A stretch of DNA of 21,110 bases. Source: an uncultured Oscillospiraceae bacterium (GTDB taxonomy: Bacteria; Bacillota; Clostridia; Oscillospirales; Ruminococcaceae). Below the pieces are notes generated by a model. That model was given only the letters and a program-made list of their open reading frames with translations. It did not search any database and was not told the DNA's origin. The DNA lies in the NCBI GenBank assembly GCA_900539195.1, contig UQBC01000042.1, positions 1-21,110 of the forward strand, written 5' to 3'. Positions 6,758-15,449 of the stretch are shown piece after piece; within the stretch, counting starts at the first letter, position 1, and each line of letters begins with the position of its first letter. Made by a program: the position numbers and the translations under genes.

Positions 6758-9700
6758 TGTTTTTTAAATCTATGGAAATATACGGGTTCAAATCGTTTCC
6801 CGATAAGACCATACTGCATTTTGACAAGAGAATGACCGCTGTTGTCGGAAGCAACGGCAACGGTAAAAGTAATATAAGTGACGCACTGCGCTGGGTAATG
6901 GGAGAGCAGGGCGCTAAAAGTCTGCGTGGAGATAAAATGGAGGACGTTATCTTTCACGGAACTGTACGCAGAAAACCGATGGGCTTTGCGAGTGTAACGC
7001 TGACTATAGATAACTGTGACAGGGCGCTCAGGGTAGACAGTGACGAGGTGGTAATATCCCGTAAGCTGTACAGGAGCGGCGAGTCGGAATATAAGATAAA
7101 CGGAGCAAAGACACTGCTTAAGAATATAAACGAACTGTTTATGGGTACGGGTCTTGGCCGTGACGGCTACAGCGTTATCGGTCAGGGCAAGGTGTCGGAG
7201 ATAGTCGAATCGGGCGGAAGCAAGCGCCGTGAGGTTTTTGAAGAAGCGGCGGGCGTATCGAAATTCTTAGCGCAGAAAAAGGACGCAGAGAACAAGCTGA
7301 AGCGTACCGAGGACAATCTGCTCCGTATCCGTGATATAGCGTCGGAACTTGAAACAAGACTCCCTGTGCTTGAAAAGCAGGCGGCAAAGGCTAAAAAGGC
7401 GAAGGAACTGCTTTCGAGGGAAGAAGACCTTGATATAACGGTAAGTATGTACGAATTGTCCGCACTTGAAAAGACGATTTCGGAAGCGGAGGACAAATTA
7501 CTTCTCAGCAAGGCGGAGTGTGAAAATCTCGACAGGGATATTGCAAAGCTGGAGGCTGAGGAAGAGGACAACAACAATCGCAGAATGACGCTCCGTGCCA
7601 AGCTTGAAAAGCTGAAAGCCGGAAGTGACGAGGCTAAGGACCGCATAAGCGATATAAAGGCTGAGATTGCCGTACTGCGCAACGATATTTCGCACGCAGA
7701 AGAAGCTATTGCGGAAACCGAAAAGCAGATAGAGGACGGCAAGAGCGGCAAGGCAAGGCTTGAAGAAGATAAAAAGAACCTTGAAAACGAGATAGAGGAA
7801 AAGCAGGCGCTTATAGGTCGGCTGAAGGCGGACAGCGAACAGCTGACGGAGGAACTGACGGGAATCGACGCTGAGGGCGAAACGCTTTCGGGGGAGTATA
7901 AGGAGCTTGACGAAAAGCAGGGTCGGCTGTATCTTAAAAGAACGCAGTTGCAGCTTTCGGTACAGCAGATAGAGACAACCTCCGAACAGCTTTCAAAGCG
8001 TAAGGAGGAACTTACAAGAACGGCTGAGAATGCGGCGGCAGAAGCAAAGACGCAGAGAATAAAGCTCAGCGATACCGATGAAGAGCTTGAACAGGCAAAG
8101 GAAGAAAAGGCAGAAGCCGAGAACAAGCTGACAGGATATAAAAAGCTGTTTGCCAATAAGAATGACAAGCTGAAAACGGCAGGTCAGACGCTTGAAACGC
8201 TGCGCAAGGAGTACGAAACGAAAGCGTCACGTCATCAGGTGCTTGACGAGATAGACAAGAATATGGCGGGCTTCCAGTCAAGCGTAAAGTCGGTAATAAT
8301 GGCGGACAGGCAAGGACGGCTCAGCGGTATAAGAGGTACTGTAGCCGACATAATCAGCGTGGATAAGCGTTATACTGTAGCTATTGAGATAGCACTGGGC
8401 GGTATAATGCAGAACATCGTTACCGATAACGAGGAAGCGGCAAAGCGCAGTATGCGTTATCTTAAGGAAAACAACCTCGGACGTGCGACATTTCTTCCGC
8501 TGACAAGCGTAAAGGGAAAAATGCTCGAAGTCGGAGGGCTGAGTAATGAGAACGGCTTTGAGGGTATGGCGTGCGACCTTGTGGAATATGACGGGCTGTA
8601 TGATGGAATAGTAAAATCCATACTCGGAAAGACGGCGGTAGTTGAGGATATCGACACGGCATCGTTCATTGCCAAGAAGTACGGATACCGTTTCAGGATA
8701 GTGACGCTTGACGGTCAGGTCATAAACGCAGGCGGTTCGTTCACGGGAGGCAGTGTCAGAAATGACGCAGGTATAATCGCAAGAAAGCAGGAACTTGCTT
8801 TATTATCCGAACAGATTGAAGAACTCAGTGTGAAGATAAAAGCCGAGAGCGAACAGCTAAAGCCCTTGCAGGCGGAAGTCGCAAAGATGGCGGAGGAAAT
8901 GGAGGGCTTTTCCGAAACCGTATCGCAGTGCGAGCCTAAGATAGCAAGACTTGAGGCACAGCGTGACGGTATAAAGCAGCTGCTGTCACAGCTTACCGCA
9001 CAGCGTGACAGTGCCGAGGAACAGCTTGACGCACAGGAAAGAGCCGAGAATGACGGCAGGAAGCTACTTTCCGATACAAAGTCACAGCTTGAAAGCGTGC
9101 TTGCCGAAATCGAAAAGAACGAGAAGGCTCTGAGCGAGCAGAGAAGCGGTCTTGACAAGGCGGAGGATAAGAGAAAAGAGATAGCCGACAGGATACAAAG
9201 GAACAATATGGACGTTCTGACGGTAAACGGCGATATATCCAACATCCGCACAAGGATAGAGGGTATAGACGCATCTATCCTTGCACTGAGCGACGGCGGA
9301 AGCGAACAGCTCAGAAAAATTGAGGAGCTTAAAAACGGAATTGAGCAGAAGAATGAAATCATAATTCTGAAAACGGCTCAGACCGAAGAAATAGCAAAAA
9401 CGGCAGGCGACAACGAAAAGGCAATCGCAGATAACGTATCGCTCACAAATGCGGCTGAAAAGCGTATCAGCGAGATAAACAAGTCGATAAGAGAACTTAC
9501 CGAGGCAAAGGAAAAGTTCAGTGCAGACCTTGCCCGTCAGGAAGAACGCAAAGGCTCGGCGGAAGGTCAGACCGAGAAGATAATCTCGGGACTGTGGGAC
9601 AAGTACGAGATGACACGCAGTGAGGCAAAGGAACGTGCGAAGCCTGTCGATGACGCAGGCATATTCATGCTTAAGGCAGAGCTTGCCGAGATAAAGAGAA

Positions 9701-10335
9701 GCATTGCGGCACTTGGAAGCGTAAACTACAGCTCTATAGAAGAACTGGAGGAGGTATCTGAGCGTTACGGCGTTCTTGCAAAACAGCTAAAGGACGTTGA
9801 AACCTCAAAGACGGAGCTTGAAAGCCTTATTGCAGATCTTATAAAGGATATAAAGCAGAGGTTCACGGAGAGCTTTGACGATATAAATCACCATTTCGGA
9901 ATGCTGTTCAGCGAGATATTCGGCGGCGGCGAAGCAAGGCTTCAGCTGTCAGACCCGGACGATGTGCTGAACTCCGATGTTGAGATATATGCCGCACCTC
10001 CCGGAAAGGTAATAAAGAGCCTGTCGCTTCTTTCGGGCGGCGAAAAGTCGATGGTAGCGCTGACGATTTACCTTGCTATATTACTGCACAGACCAACGCC
10101 GTTCTGTATGCTTGATGAGGTCGATGCGGCGCTTGACGAGGCAAACGTACAGAAGTACGCTACATATCTTAAGCGTTTCTCGCATAACACTCAGCTTATG
10201 GTAATAACGCACAGGAGAGGTACAATAGAGCTGTGCGATGTGCTGTATGGCGTTTATATGCAGGAAAAGGGCGTATCGGGACTGTTAAGGCAGGAATTCA
10301 GCGAGGAATTTTTAAACGAGGTTGAAAACGCATAA
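6757..10335 (+). CDS. smc: Chromosome segregation protein SMC
   Basis: Bacterial condensin ATPase that compacts and separates sister chromosomes with ScpA and ScpB. It has 1192 aa, normal for the family. The order is: N-terminal ATPase head with Walker A GSNGNGKSN (31-39, K37); a long coiled coil; a hinge at about 505-665 containing GGIMQNIV and AGGSFTGGS; the return coiled coil; then a C-terminal head with the ABC signature LLSGGEK (1091-1097) and Walker B FCMLDEVDAALDE (1116-1128). The Walker A loop reads GSNGNGKSN rather than the usual GPNGSGKSN but keeps all essential residues. ATG 6757 is preceded by GGAGAGGA at 8-base spacing and overlaps the radical SAM stop by one base. An in-frame TTG at 6754 is less likely. 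Confidence 0.97.
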   Translation: MFFKSMEIYGFKSFPDKTILHFDKRMTAVVGSNGNGKSNISDALRWVMGEQGAKSLRGDKMEDVIFHGTVRRKPMGFASVTLTIDNCDRALRVDSDEVVISRKLYRSGESEYKINGAKTLLKNINELFMGTGLGRDGYSVIGQGKVSEIVESGGSKRREVFEEAAGVSKFLAQKKDAENKLKRTEDNLLRIRDIASELETRLPVLEKQAAKAKKAKELLSREEDLDITVSMYELSALEKTISEAEDKLLLSKAECENLDRDIAKLEAEEEDNNNRRMTLRAKLEKLKAGSDEAKDRISDIKAEIAVLRNDISHAEEAIAETEKQIEDGKSGKARLEEDKKNLENEIEEKQALIGRLKADSEQLTEELTGIDAEGETLSGEYKELDEKQGRLYLKRTQLQLSVQQIETTSEQLSKRKEELTRTAENAAAEAKTQRIKLSDTDEELEQAKEEKAEAENKLTGYKKLFANKNDKLKTAGQTLETLRKEYETKASRHQVLDEIDKNMAGFQSSVKSVIMADRQGRLSGIRGTVADIISVDKRYTVAIEIALGGIMQNIVTDNEEAAKRSMRYLKENNLGRATFLPLTSVKGKMLEVGGLSNENGFEGMACDLVEYDGLYDGIVKSILGKTAVVEDIDTASFIAKKYGYRFRIVTLDGQVINAGGSFTGGSVRNDAGIIARKQELALLSEQIEELSVKIKAESEQLKPLQAEVAKMAEEMEGFSETVSQCEPKIARLEAQRDGIKQLLSQLTAQRDSAEEQLDAQERAENDGRKLLSDTKSQLESVLAEIEKNEKALSEQRSGLDKAEDKRKEIADRIQRNNMDVLTVNGDISNIRTRIEGIDASILALSDGGSEQLRKIEELKNGIEQKNEIIILKTAQTEEIAKTAGDNEKAIADNVSLTNAAEKRISEINKSIRELTEAKEKFSADLARQEERKGSAEGQTEKIISGLWDKYEMTRSEAKERAKPVDDAGIFMLKAELAEIKRSIAALGSVNYSSIEELEEVSERYGVLAKQLKDVETSKTELESLIADLIKDIKQRFTESFDDINHHFGMLFSEIFGGGEARLQLSDPDDVLNSDVEIYAAPPGKVIKSLSLLSGGEKSMVALTIYLAILLHRPTPFCMLDEVDAALDEANVQKYATYLKRFSHNTQLMVITHRRGTIELCDVLYGVYMQEKGVSGLLRQEFSEEFLNEVENA

Positions 10336-10355
10336 AGGAAATCGCATAAGGAAAT
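10329..10355 (+). repeat. Short tandem duplication at the smc stop
   Basis: CGCATAAAGGAAAT (10329-10342) is followed directly by CGCATAAGGAAAT (10343-10355), a near-exact tandem repeat that includes the smc stop codon. Each copy carries an AAGGA-like ribosome-binding sequence. It is probably replication slippage; any role in translation of the next gene is speculative. Confidence 0.5.
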
Positions 10356-10387
10356 TGTATATCGTATATGAAATATCGGGGTAGAAA

Positions 10388-11647
10388 ATGAACAAATTGA
10401 GAGTAACAGCTTTATTGCTTGCCGTTATTCTTGCGGTAGGCGGTATAGTGCTTAAGATCTGCGGTTATGACGCACAGACTGATTTTGAGCCGACACTGCC
10501 GCTTGAAACCAAAATCAGCAAGGAGCAGGCAGTCAAAGATCTGAAATATGTCTTTGATACCGTAAGTGCAAATCACCCTGCACTTCTGACAGACGAAAAT
10601 GCAGAAAATAAGTTCAACAGCAGTTATGTTAAACTGCGCAGAGAGCTGATGAGCAAGGACAGCGTGACAATAACCGAGCTGTGGGACAAATCTGCCGAGC
10701 TTGTCTGCACACTTGACGATGCACACACGATAGTTACCGTATCAGGTACCCGGTATGTCAGCGGCGGTAACGAAATAAGCAAGGCTTATAATGACGGCAC
10801 GCTTGTATCAATTGACGGCATATCGGCGGACAGTATGAAGAAGCATTTCAAAAAGGTGTTTCCATGTGAGCCGCAGGTCGGCTTCTATGCGGACTATATG
10901 TTCGGTGAGGCTTTGCAATACGGCAGCTGGCTTACGCTTTTCGGTGCGGATGTATCTGACGGGATAGATGTTGTTTTCGGTGAAAATAACGAAACAAAGC
11001 ATTTTGATATGACGGACGAGCCGCCCGAAAGAAAACAGCTTGAGCTATGCTCATATAAGATCGACAAGGAGAATTCACTTGGCATTTTCACACTCAACCG
11101 TTGTGAAATGTCGCAGGAATACACCGATAGGTTGTCGGAATTTTTCAGTGCGGTAAGAGATAACAATATCAGAAATATCGCCGTTGATTTAAGAAGCAAC
11201 GGCGGCGGAACGACAGAGGTCATAAATGAATTTCTGCGCTATATAAATATAAGCGATTATAAGCTGTTCGGAGGAACGGATATACGAAACGGCGGAAATC
11301 TGATCTCGTACCGTGATGAGATAACGCCGAATAAGCACGTTGAAAATGCTTTTGACGGCAAGGTGTATGTGCTGACATCGCAATACACGTTCAGCTCGGC
11401 AATGGACTTTGCAACGGTGATACAGGATAACGGCATAGGAAAGGTGATAGGCGAAATACCCGGAAATATGCCGACCGCATACGGCGACAAGCTGGGCTTT
11501 CAGCTTCCCGAATCGAAACTTGTGCTGAGTGTATCATACAAGAAATTCTACCGTGTGGACATAAACAAAAGCATTGAACCGCTTATCCCCGATTATACGG
11601 TTGAAGCCGATAAGGCTTTGGAAAAGCTGGTTGAATATATAAAGTAG
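10388..11647 (+). CDS. Secreted or membrane-anchored S41-family (tail-specific type) peptidase
   Basis: A 419-aa protein with a short basic N-terminus and a hydrophobic segment at about 7-25, consistent with an uncleaved signal anchor or signal peptide. The core resembles S41 serine peptidases: CTLDDAHT (H113), DLRSNGGG (267-274) and TSQYTFSSAMDFA (likely nucleophile S337), followed by GKVIGEIPG. The lysine of CtpA/Tsp-type enzymes is not seen at the expected spacing after the serine (IPGNMPTAYG instead). The conserved histidine after LDD fits the S41B/tricorn-like subgroup better. No PDZ domain is obvious. It sits between smc and ftsY, an unusual guest in that pair. The substrate is unknown. 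ATG is chosen with GGGG 6 bases upstream. Confidence 0.78.
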   Translation: MNKLRVTALLLAVILAVGGIVLKICGYDAQTDFEPTLPLETKISKEQAVKDLKYVFDTVSANHPALLTDENAENKFNSSYVKLRRELMSKDSVTITELWDKSAELVCTLDDAHTIVTVSGTRYVSGGNEISKAYNDGTLVSIDGISADSMKKHFKKVFPCEPQVGFYADYMFGEALQYGSWLTLFGADVSDGIDVVFGENNETKHFDMTDEPPERKQLELCSYKIDKENSLGIFTLNRCEMSQEYTDRLSEFFSAVRDNNIRNIAVDLRSNGGGTTEVINEFLRYINISDYKLFGGTDIRNGGNLISYRDEITPNKHVENAFDGKVYVLTSQYTFSSAMDFATVIQDNGIGKVIGEIPGNMPTAYGDKLGFQLPESKLVLSVSYKKFYRVDINKSIEPLIPDYTVEADKALEKLVEYIK

Positions 11648-11660
11648 GAGAAATTTTTCA

Positions 11661-12566
11661 ATGGGATTTTTTGAAAAGCTGAAAAGCGGCTTAAAGAACA
11701 CAAAAGACGCTCTTGCAAGTAAGATAACAGGAGTTATAAACTCGTTCACAAAGATTGACGAGGACTTCTTTGAAGAGCTTGAAGAAACGCTTATACTGTC
11801 CGATATCGGCGCTGTGACTAGTGCAAACATCTGCGAAGCGTTAAGAAAAGAGGTAAAGGCTACAGGCACTACCGACCCTGCGGAAGTAAAGGGACTTTTG
11901 AAGAAGATAATCGCAGAAATTCTCAAGGGCGACAATGAGCTTTACCTTGATACAAAGCCGACTGTTATACTTGTTATAGGCGTAAACGGCGCAGGCAAGA
12001 CGACCACTATAGGAAAGCTTGCGTATAACCTTAAAAGCAGCGGCAAGAAAGTTGTCGTTGCGGCGGCGGATACATTCCGTGCGGCGGCTATCGAACAGTT
12101 GCAGGTATGGACTGACCGTGCCGGTGTTGATATTATAAAGCACTCGGAGGGAAGCGATCCTGCGGCTGTTGTGTTTGACGCCATCAAGGCAGGTATGGCA
12201 AGAGATGCGGACGTTATCATCTGCGATACGGCAGGCAGACTTCACAACAAGAAGAACCTTATGGACGAGCTTAAGAAGATTGCAAGAATAGTCAACAACA
12301 ACGCTCCCGACAGCCGTGTTGAAACATTACTTGTGCTTGACGCTACAACGGGACAGAATGCGGTAAATCAGGCAAGATTGTTCAAGGAAACGGCAGATAT
12401 AACGGGTATCGTTCTTACAAAGCTTGACGGAACGGCAAAAGGTGGTATAATAATACCTATAAAAGAGGAACTTGGTATACCTGTAAAGCTGGTCGGTGTG
12501 GGTGAGAAGATAGACGATCTGCAACCGTTTATACCGCAGGACTATGTTGAAGCCCTGTTTGAATGA
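11661..12566 (+). CDS. ftsY: Signal recognition particle receptor FtsY
   Basis: SRP-receptor GTPase that docks the Ffh/4.5S RNA-ribosome complex at the membrane for co-translational insertion. It has 301 aa, a compact form with no long acidic A domain, as is usual in Bacillota. A short amphipathic start MGFFEKLKSGL and helical N domain (1-95) are followed by the G domain: G1 GVNGAGKT (107-114), DTFRAAAIEQL (137-147), DTAGR (189-193), TKLD (253-256) and GVGEKIDDLQPF (279-290). The ATG has AGGAG 10 bases upstream. The stop overlaps the upstream extension of the next frame by 4 bases, but the likely rdgB start is 26 bases further on. Confidence 0.96.
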   Translation: MGFFEKLKSGLKNTKDALASKITGVINSFTKIDEDFFEELEETLILSDIGAVTSANICEALRKEVKATGTTDPAEVKGLLKKIIAEILKGDNELYLDTKPTVILVIGVNGAGKTTTIGKLAYNLKSSGKKVVVAAADTFRAAAIEQLQVWTDRAGVDIIKHSEGSDPAAVVFDAIKAGMARDADVIICDTAGRLHNKKNLMDELKKIARIVNNNAPDSRVETLLVLDATTGQNAVNQARLFKETADITGIVLTKLDGTAKGGIIIPIKEELGIPVKLVGVGEKIDDLQPFIPQDYVEALFE

Positions 12567-12592
12567 TCAAACCGGTAACGAAAGGACAATAT

Positions 12593-13177
12593 ATGAAACT
12601 TATTATCGCCTCAAACAACGAGGGCAAGATAAAAGAATTCAAGAAAATGCTGACGCCTCTTGGCTATGAGCCTGTTTCGATGAAAGAAGCGGGAATCAAT
12701 ACCGATATAGCGGAGGACGGAACGACCTTCAGCGAGAACGCTCATATAAAGGCGAAGGCTATATATGATATGACGCATACGCCTGTGCTTGCTGACGACA
12801 GCGGACTTTCGATAGAATTCCTAGGCGGCGCACCGGGCATCTATTCGGCAAGATACGCAGGCGAGAACGCAACGAACGAGGACAGGATAAACAAGGTACT
12901 CGGTGAACTGAAGGGCGTTGACAAACCGCTGAGAAACGCTAAATTCGTATGCGCCTTATACTTTATCCGTGACGATGATTATGAGATATGTGTTACGGGC
13001 GAGTGCGAGGGCTTTATCGGAGAAGAGCCTATAGGTGAAAACGGCTTCGGCTATGATCCTATTTTCATGATAGACGACGATACAAGCATGGCTTGCCTTA
13101 CTGACGAGGAAAAGAACAGGATAAGCCACAGGGCGAAAGCGCTTGAAAAGCTGGTAGCCGAGCTTAGCAAAAAGTAA
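12593..13177 (+). CDS. rdgB: XTP/dITP diphosphatase (RdgB/HAM1 family)
   Basis: Hydrolyses non-canonical purine triphosphates (XTP, ITP, dITP) to monophosphates, keeping them out of DNA and RNA. It has 194 aa, full length. Family motifs are SNNEGKIKEF (7-16), ADDSGL (67-72), PGIYSARYAG (81-90), GFGYDPIF (151-158) and SHRAKAL (178-184). ATG 12593 is preferred over the in-frame ATG at 12563 because AAAGGA lies 6 bases before it and the family starts within a few residues of SNN. The stop shares one base with the next ATG (TAATG), which implies translational coupling to the DUF1294 gene. Confidence 0.95.
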   Translation: MKLIIASNNEGKIKEFKKMLTPLGYEPVSMKEAGINTDIAEDGTTFSENAHIKAKAIYDMTHTPVLADDSGLSIEFLGGAPGIYSARYAGENATNEDRINKVLGELKGVDKPLRNAKFVCALYFIRDDDYEICVTGECEGFIGEEPIGENGFGYDPIFMIDDDTSMACLTDEEKNRISHRAKALEKLVAELSKK

Positions 13178-13470
13178 TGGATATCAAAGATTTACCCTAT
13201 ATTCTGACAGCGGCGTATCTGATTATAATTAACATAATCGGTTTTATACTGCCGCCGGTGGATAAGAGCAAAGCAAAGAAAAATAAATGGCGCATAAGGG
13301 AAAGGACGCTTTTCATCGTGTCTGCGCTCGGCGGTTCTGTCGCTATGTATATTTCAATGCGGATTTTCCACCACAAAACAAAGCATAAGAGATTTATGAT
13401 AGGAATACCGGCAATTATCGTTTTACAGCTAGGTGCTGTATTTGCGATATGGTATTTCTTTATGAGATGA
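13177..13470 (+). CDS. DUF1294-family small membrane protein
   Basis: A 97-aa protein with three predicted membrane helices (about 8-26, 43-62 and 73-95) and a basic loop between the first two. The segment RIRERTLFIVSALGGSVAMY followed by MRIFHHKTKH matches the DUF1294 pattern of an arginine-glutamate step, a GG-containing helix and an HKTKH motif. No biochemical function is established for the family. It starts on the last base of the rdgB stop (TAATG) and ends 17 bases before yhbY, so it belongs to the same transcription unit. The family call is from motif memory. Confidence 0.85.
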   Translation: MDIKDLPYILTAAYLIIINIIGFILPPVDKSKAKKNKWRIRERTLFIVSALGGSVAMYISMRIFHHKTKHKRFMIGIPAIIVLQLGAVFAIWYFFMR

Positions 13471-13487
13471 AAGAAACGGAGATAATA

Positions 13488-13790
13488 ATGGAGATAACGA
13501 GCAGACAGAGAGCAAAGCTGAAAGGCATTGCAAGTAACTATGATACTATCTTTCAGATAGGAAAGAACGCAATATCGGACGAGCTTATAAAACAGCTTTC
13601 GGACGCACTGGAGGCAAGAGAGCTTATAAAGATAAGAGTTCTTGAAAACTGCGGATACAGCGCAAAGGAGCTTGCAGGCGAGATAGGCGAAAGGACAGAC
13701 AGCATAGTTGTACAGGTGATCGGCACAAAGATAGTCCTTTACAGACAAAATAAAGATCCCAAGAAAAGGAAGATAAGCTTAGATGATTAA
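13488..13790 (+). CDS. yhbY: YhbY-family (CRM domain) RNA-binding protein
   Basis: Small RNA-binding protein linked to large ribosomal subunit assembly; the Bacillus homologue is YqeI. It has 100 aa, the CRM domain filling nearly all of it. ATG 13488 is chosen: GGAG lies 6 bases upstream, and the family starts close to the ...RQRAKLKGIA helix. An in-frame ATG at 13449 lies inside the preceding gene. The conserved loop before the second helix reads GKNA (25-28) instead of the usual GxxG, while LEARELIKIRVLENC is standard. Its stop overlaps the nadD start by 8 bases. Confidence 0.93.
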   Translation: MEITSRQRAKLKGIASNYDTIFQIGKNAISDELIKQLSDALEARELIKIRVLENCGYSAKELAGEIGERTDSIVVQVIGTKIVLYRQNKDPKKRKISLDD

Positions 13791-14382
13791 GATAGGCGTA
13801 TTCGGCGGTGCATTCAACCCCATTCACAACGGACATATAAATATGGTGAAAGAGGCTTTCGCCGACCTTAAACTTCAGAAGATGCTGATAATTCCCACTT
13901 GTGTTTCACCTCACAAGAGCAACAAGGGGCTTATTGCTTTTGAGGACAGGGCAAAGATGTGCGAGCTTGCCTTTGCAAAAGAAATTGAAGACGGTAAATT
14001 TGAAATAAGTGACTTAGAAAAGCGTATGGGCGGTACAAGCTACACGATAAATACTATCCGTGAGCTTAAAAGACATTACCCCGACGATGCTGTGTTCTAT
14101 CTGATAATCGGCGGAGATATGCTGTTCTATTTCGATAAGTGGTATCGCTATGAGGCGCTTCTCGGCGAGTGCAAGGTGGTAGCCGCCGCAAGAGAAAACA
14201 GCGAATACAGCGATATGTGTGAATATGCCGCAGAAATGGGCAGAATAAAGGTACTTAATCTTCACGTCACCGAGGTAAGTTCGACCGAGATCCGTGAAAA
14301 GCTGAAAAACGGTGAAAGTATAACAGGGCTTGTACCCGAAGCGGTTGAAGACTATATAAAGGAACGTGGTCTTTATGTGTGA
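13783..14382 (+). CDS. nadD: Nicotinate-nucleotide adenylyltransferase
   Basis: Transfers AMP from ATP to nicotinate mononucleotide to make deamido-NAD, the step before NAD synthetase. It has 199 aa, full length. Nucleotidyltransferase motifs are GGAFNPIHNGH (8-18, with H15 and H18), GGTSYT (83-88), GGDML (110-114) and SSTEIR (166-171). The start overlaps the yhbY stop as ATGATTAA, and its own stop overlaps yqeK as ATGTGTGA. The yhbY-nadD-yqeK-rsfS order is widely conserved in Bacillota. Confidence 0.96.
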   Translation: MIKIGVFGGAFNPIHNGHINMVKEAFADLKLQKMLIIPTCVSPHKSNKGLIAFEDRAKMCELAFAKEIEDGKFEISDLEKRMGGTSYTINTIRELKRHYPDDAVFYLIIGGDMLFYFDKWYRYEALLGECKVVAAARENSEYSDMCEYAAEMGRIKVLNLHVTEVSSTEIREKLKNGESITGLVPEAVEDYIKERGLYV

Positions 14383-15022
14383 GAAGCAGAGTAAGGACGA
14401 ACAGCGTTATGCCGATAAATATGCGGACTATGTGAAAATGCTGAAAAATACGCTCTCAAAGAAGCGTTTTACGCACAGTATGAATGTTGCCTCAATGTGT
14501 CTGGCACTTGCAAAAAAGCACGGCGGCGACGAGGAAAAGGCATATCTTGCAGGACTTCTTCACGATATAAAAAAGGAGGAAACTCCGAATGCGATGAAAT
14601 CGCAGGCGATACTGAGCAATATGGACGTGAGCGACGAGGAGCTTTATACCCCGGCACTCTGGCATGGTCCTGCGGGAGCGTATCATATATCGAAAAATCT
14701 CGGTATAAAGGATATTGATATTCTGAATGCGGTGCGTTATCACACGGCAGGCAGGGCTGATATGTCGCTTCTTGAAAAGATCGTTTACTTAGGTGATCTG
14801 ACAAGCGCCGACAGAAGCTATAAGGATGTTGAAAAATATCGGGAGATGAGCTTTGAGAATCTTGACAACGCTATGTACAATGCGTTAAAATATTCTATAG
14901 GCGAAACGCTCGGCAAGGGCGGAGTAATACCGCCTTGCACGATAGAAGGATATAATTTTTACACAAAGCTCATGAGAGCAAGAAAAAGTGAAACAGAAAG
15001 GAAAAATCCTAAGAATGACTGA
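14375..15022 (+). CDS. yqeK: YqeK-family HD domain phosphohydrolase
   Basis: HD-domain metal-dependent phosphohydrolase of the YqeK group, members of which hydrolyse diadenosine tetraphosphate symmetrically. It has 215 aa from ATG 14375. Likely metal ligands are H34 (FTHSMNVA), H63-D64 (GLLHDIKKE), H97 (LWHGP), H123 (RYHTAGR) and D141 (VYLGDLTSADR). ATG 14375 overlaps the nadD stop by 8 bases. A GTG three codons upstream is too close to AAAGGA to be preferred. The C-terminus is basic and somewhat longer than in Bacillus YqeK. The function is assigned by family. Confidence 0.92.
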   Translation: MCEKQSKDEQRYADKYADYVKMLKNTLSKKRFTHSMNVASMCLALAKKHGGDEEKAYLAGLLHDIKKEETPNAMKSQAILSNMDVSDEELYTPALWHGPAGAYHISKNLGIKDIDILNAVRYHTAGRADMSLLEKIVYLGDLTSADRSYKDVEKYREMSFENLDNAMYNALKYSIGETLGKGGVIPPCTIEGYNFYTKLMRARKSETERKNPKND

Positions 15023-15368
15023 TATAGAAATTCTGAAGGAGGGCATAAAGGCTCTCGACTCAAAAAAGGCAGATGATATAAAAATTCTCAAGGTGCGTGA
15101 CCTCACGATCCTTGCAAACTATTTCGTAATAGTAAGCGGTTCAAGCTCAACGCAGGTAAAGGCGCTTGCAGACGAGGTCGATTTCAGACTCGGCGAAAAG
15201 GGCGAAGAACCTAAGTCTATAGACGGCAAGGCAAGCGGAAACTGGATAGTGCTTGACTATATAGATGTTGTTTTCCACGTTTTCTATAAGGAAACGAGGG
15301 ATTTCTACGACCTTGAAAGGCTCTGGCAGGATGCTGAGGAAGTTGATGTAAAGCAGTTTCTTGATTAA
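15015..15368 (+). CDS. rsfS: Ribosomal silencing factor RsfS
   Basis: RsfS (YqeL/IojAP) binds uL14 on the large subunit and blocks joining of the small subunit, reducing translation when nutrients are scarce. It has 117 aa. Family segments DLTILANYFVIVSGSSSTQV (29-48), EGKASGNWIVLDY-like sequence (about 70-82) and DVVFHVFYKETRDFYDLERLW (84-104) are present. ATG 15015 is chosen because it overlaps the yqeK stop as ATGACTGA and gives the usual N-terminus. A GTG at 14988 would add nine residues. It is the last gene before the rpsU promoter, and no strong terminator is visible after it. Confidence 0.95.
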   Translation: MTDIEILKEGIKALDSKKADDIKILKVRDLTILANYFVIVSGSSSTQVKALADEVDFRLGEKGEEPKSIDGKASGNWIVLDYIDVVFHVFYKETRDFYDLERLWQDAEEVDVKQFLD

Positions 15369-15415
15369 AAATCGGAATAATCTGCAAGAATTTTTACGAA
15401 ATTTTCAAAAACGTA

Positions 15416-15444
15416 TTGACAAAGTCGGTACGATATTGTATAAT
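15416..15444 (+). promoter_or_regulatory. Consensus sigma-A promoter for rpsU
   Basis: TTGACA (15416-15421), a 17-base spacer and TATAAT (15439-15444) match the sigma-A consensus at all twelve positions. The upstream sequence is A/T rich (AAATTTTCAAAAA), like an UP element. The expected start is near 15451, giving a leader of about 63 bases. The sequence closely resembles the tRNA promoter at 20969-20997. Confidence 0.92.
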
Positions 15445-15449
15445 ACTAG

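Noticed and set aside
7182..8168. Antisense open frame (328 codons) opposite smc
   Set aside because: It is a Ser/Phe-rich low-complexity translation of the reverse of a Glu/Lys/Leu coiled coil, not a gene.
10368..10391. Seven-codon frame (ATG 10368 to TGA 10391) before the S41 gene as a leader peptide
   Set aside because: The ribosome site is too distant, and it is too short to support without expression data, although its stop overlaps the next ATG.
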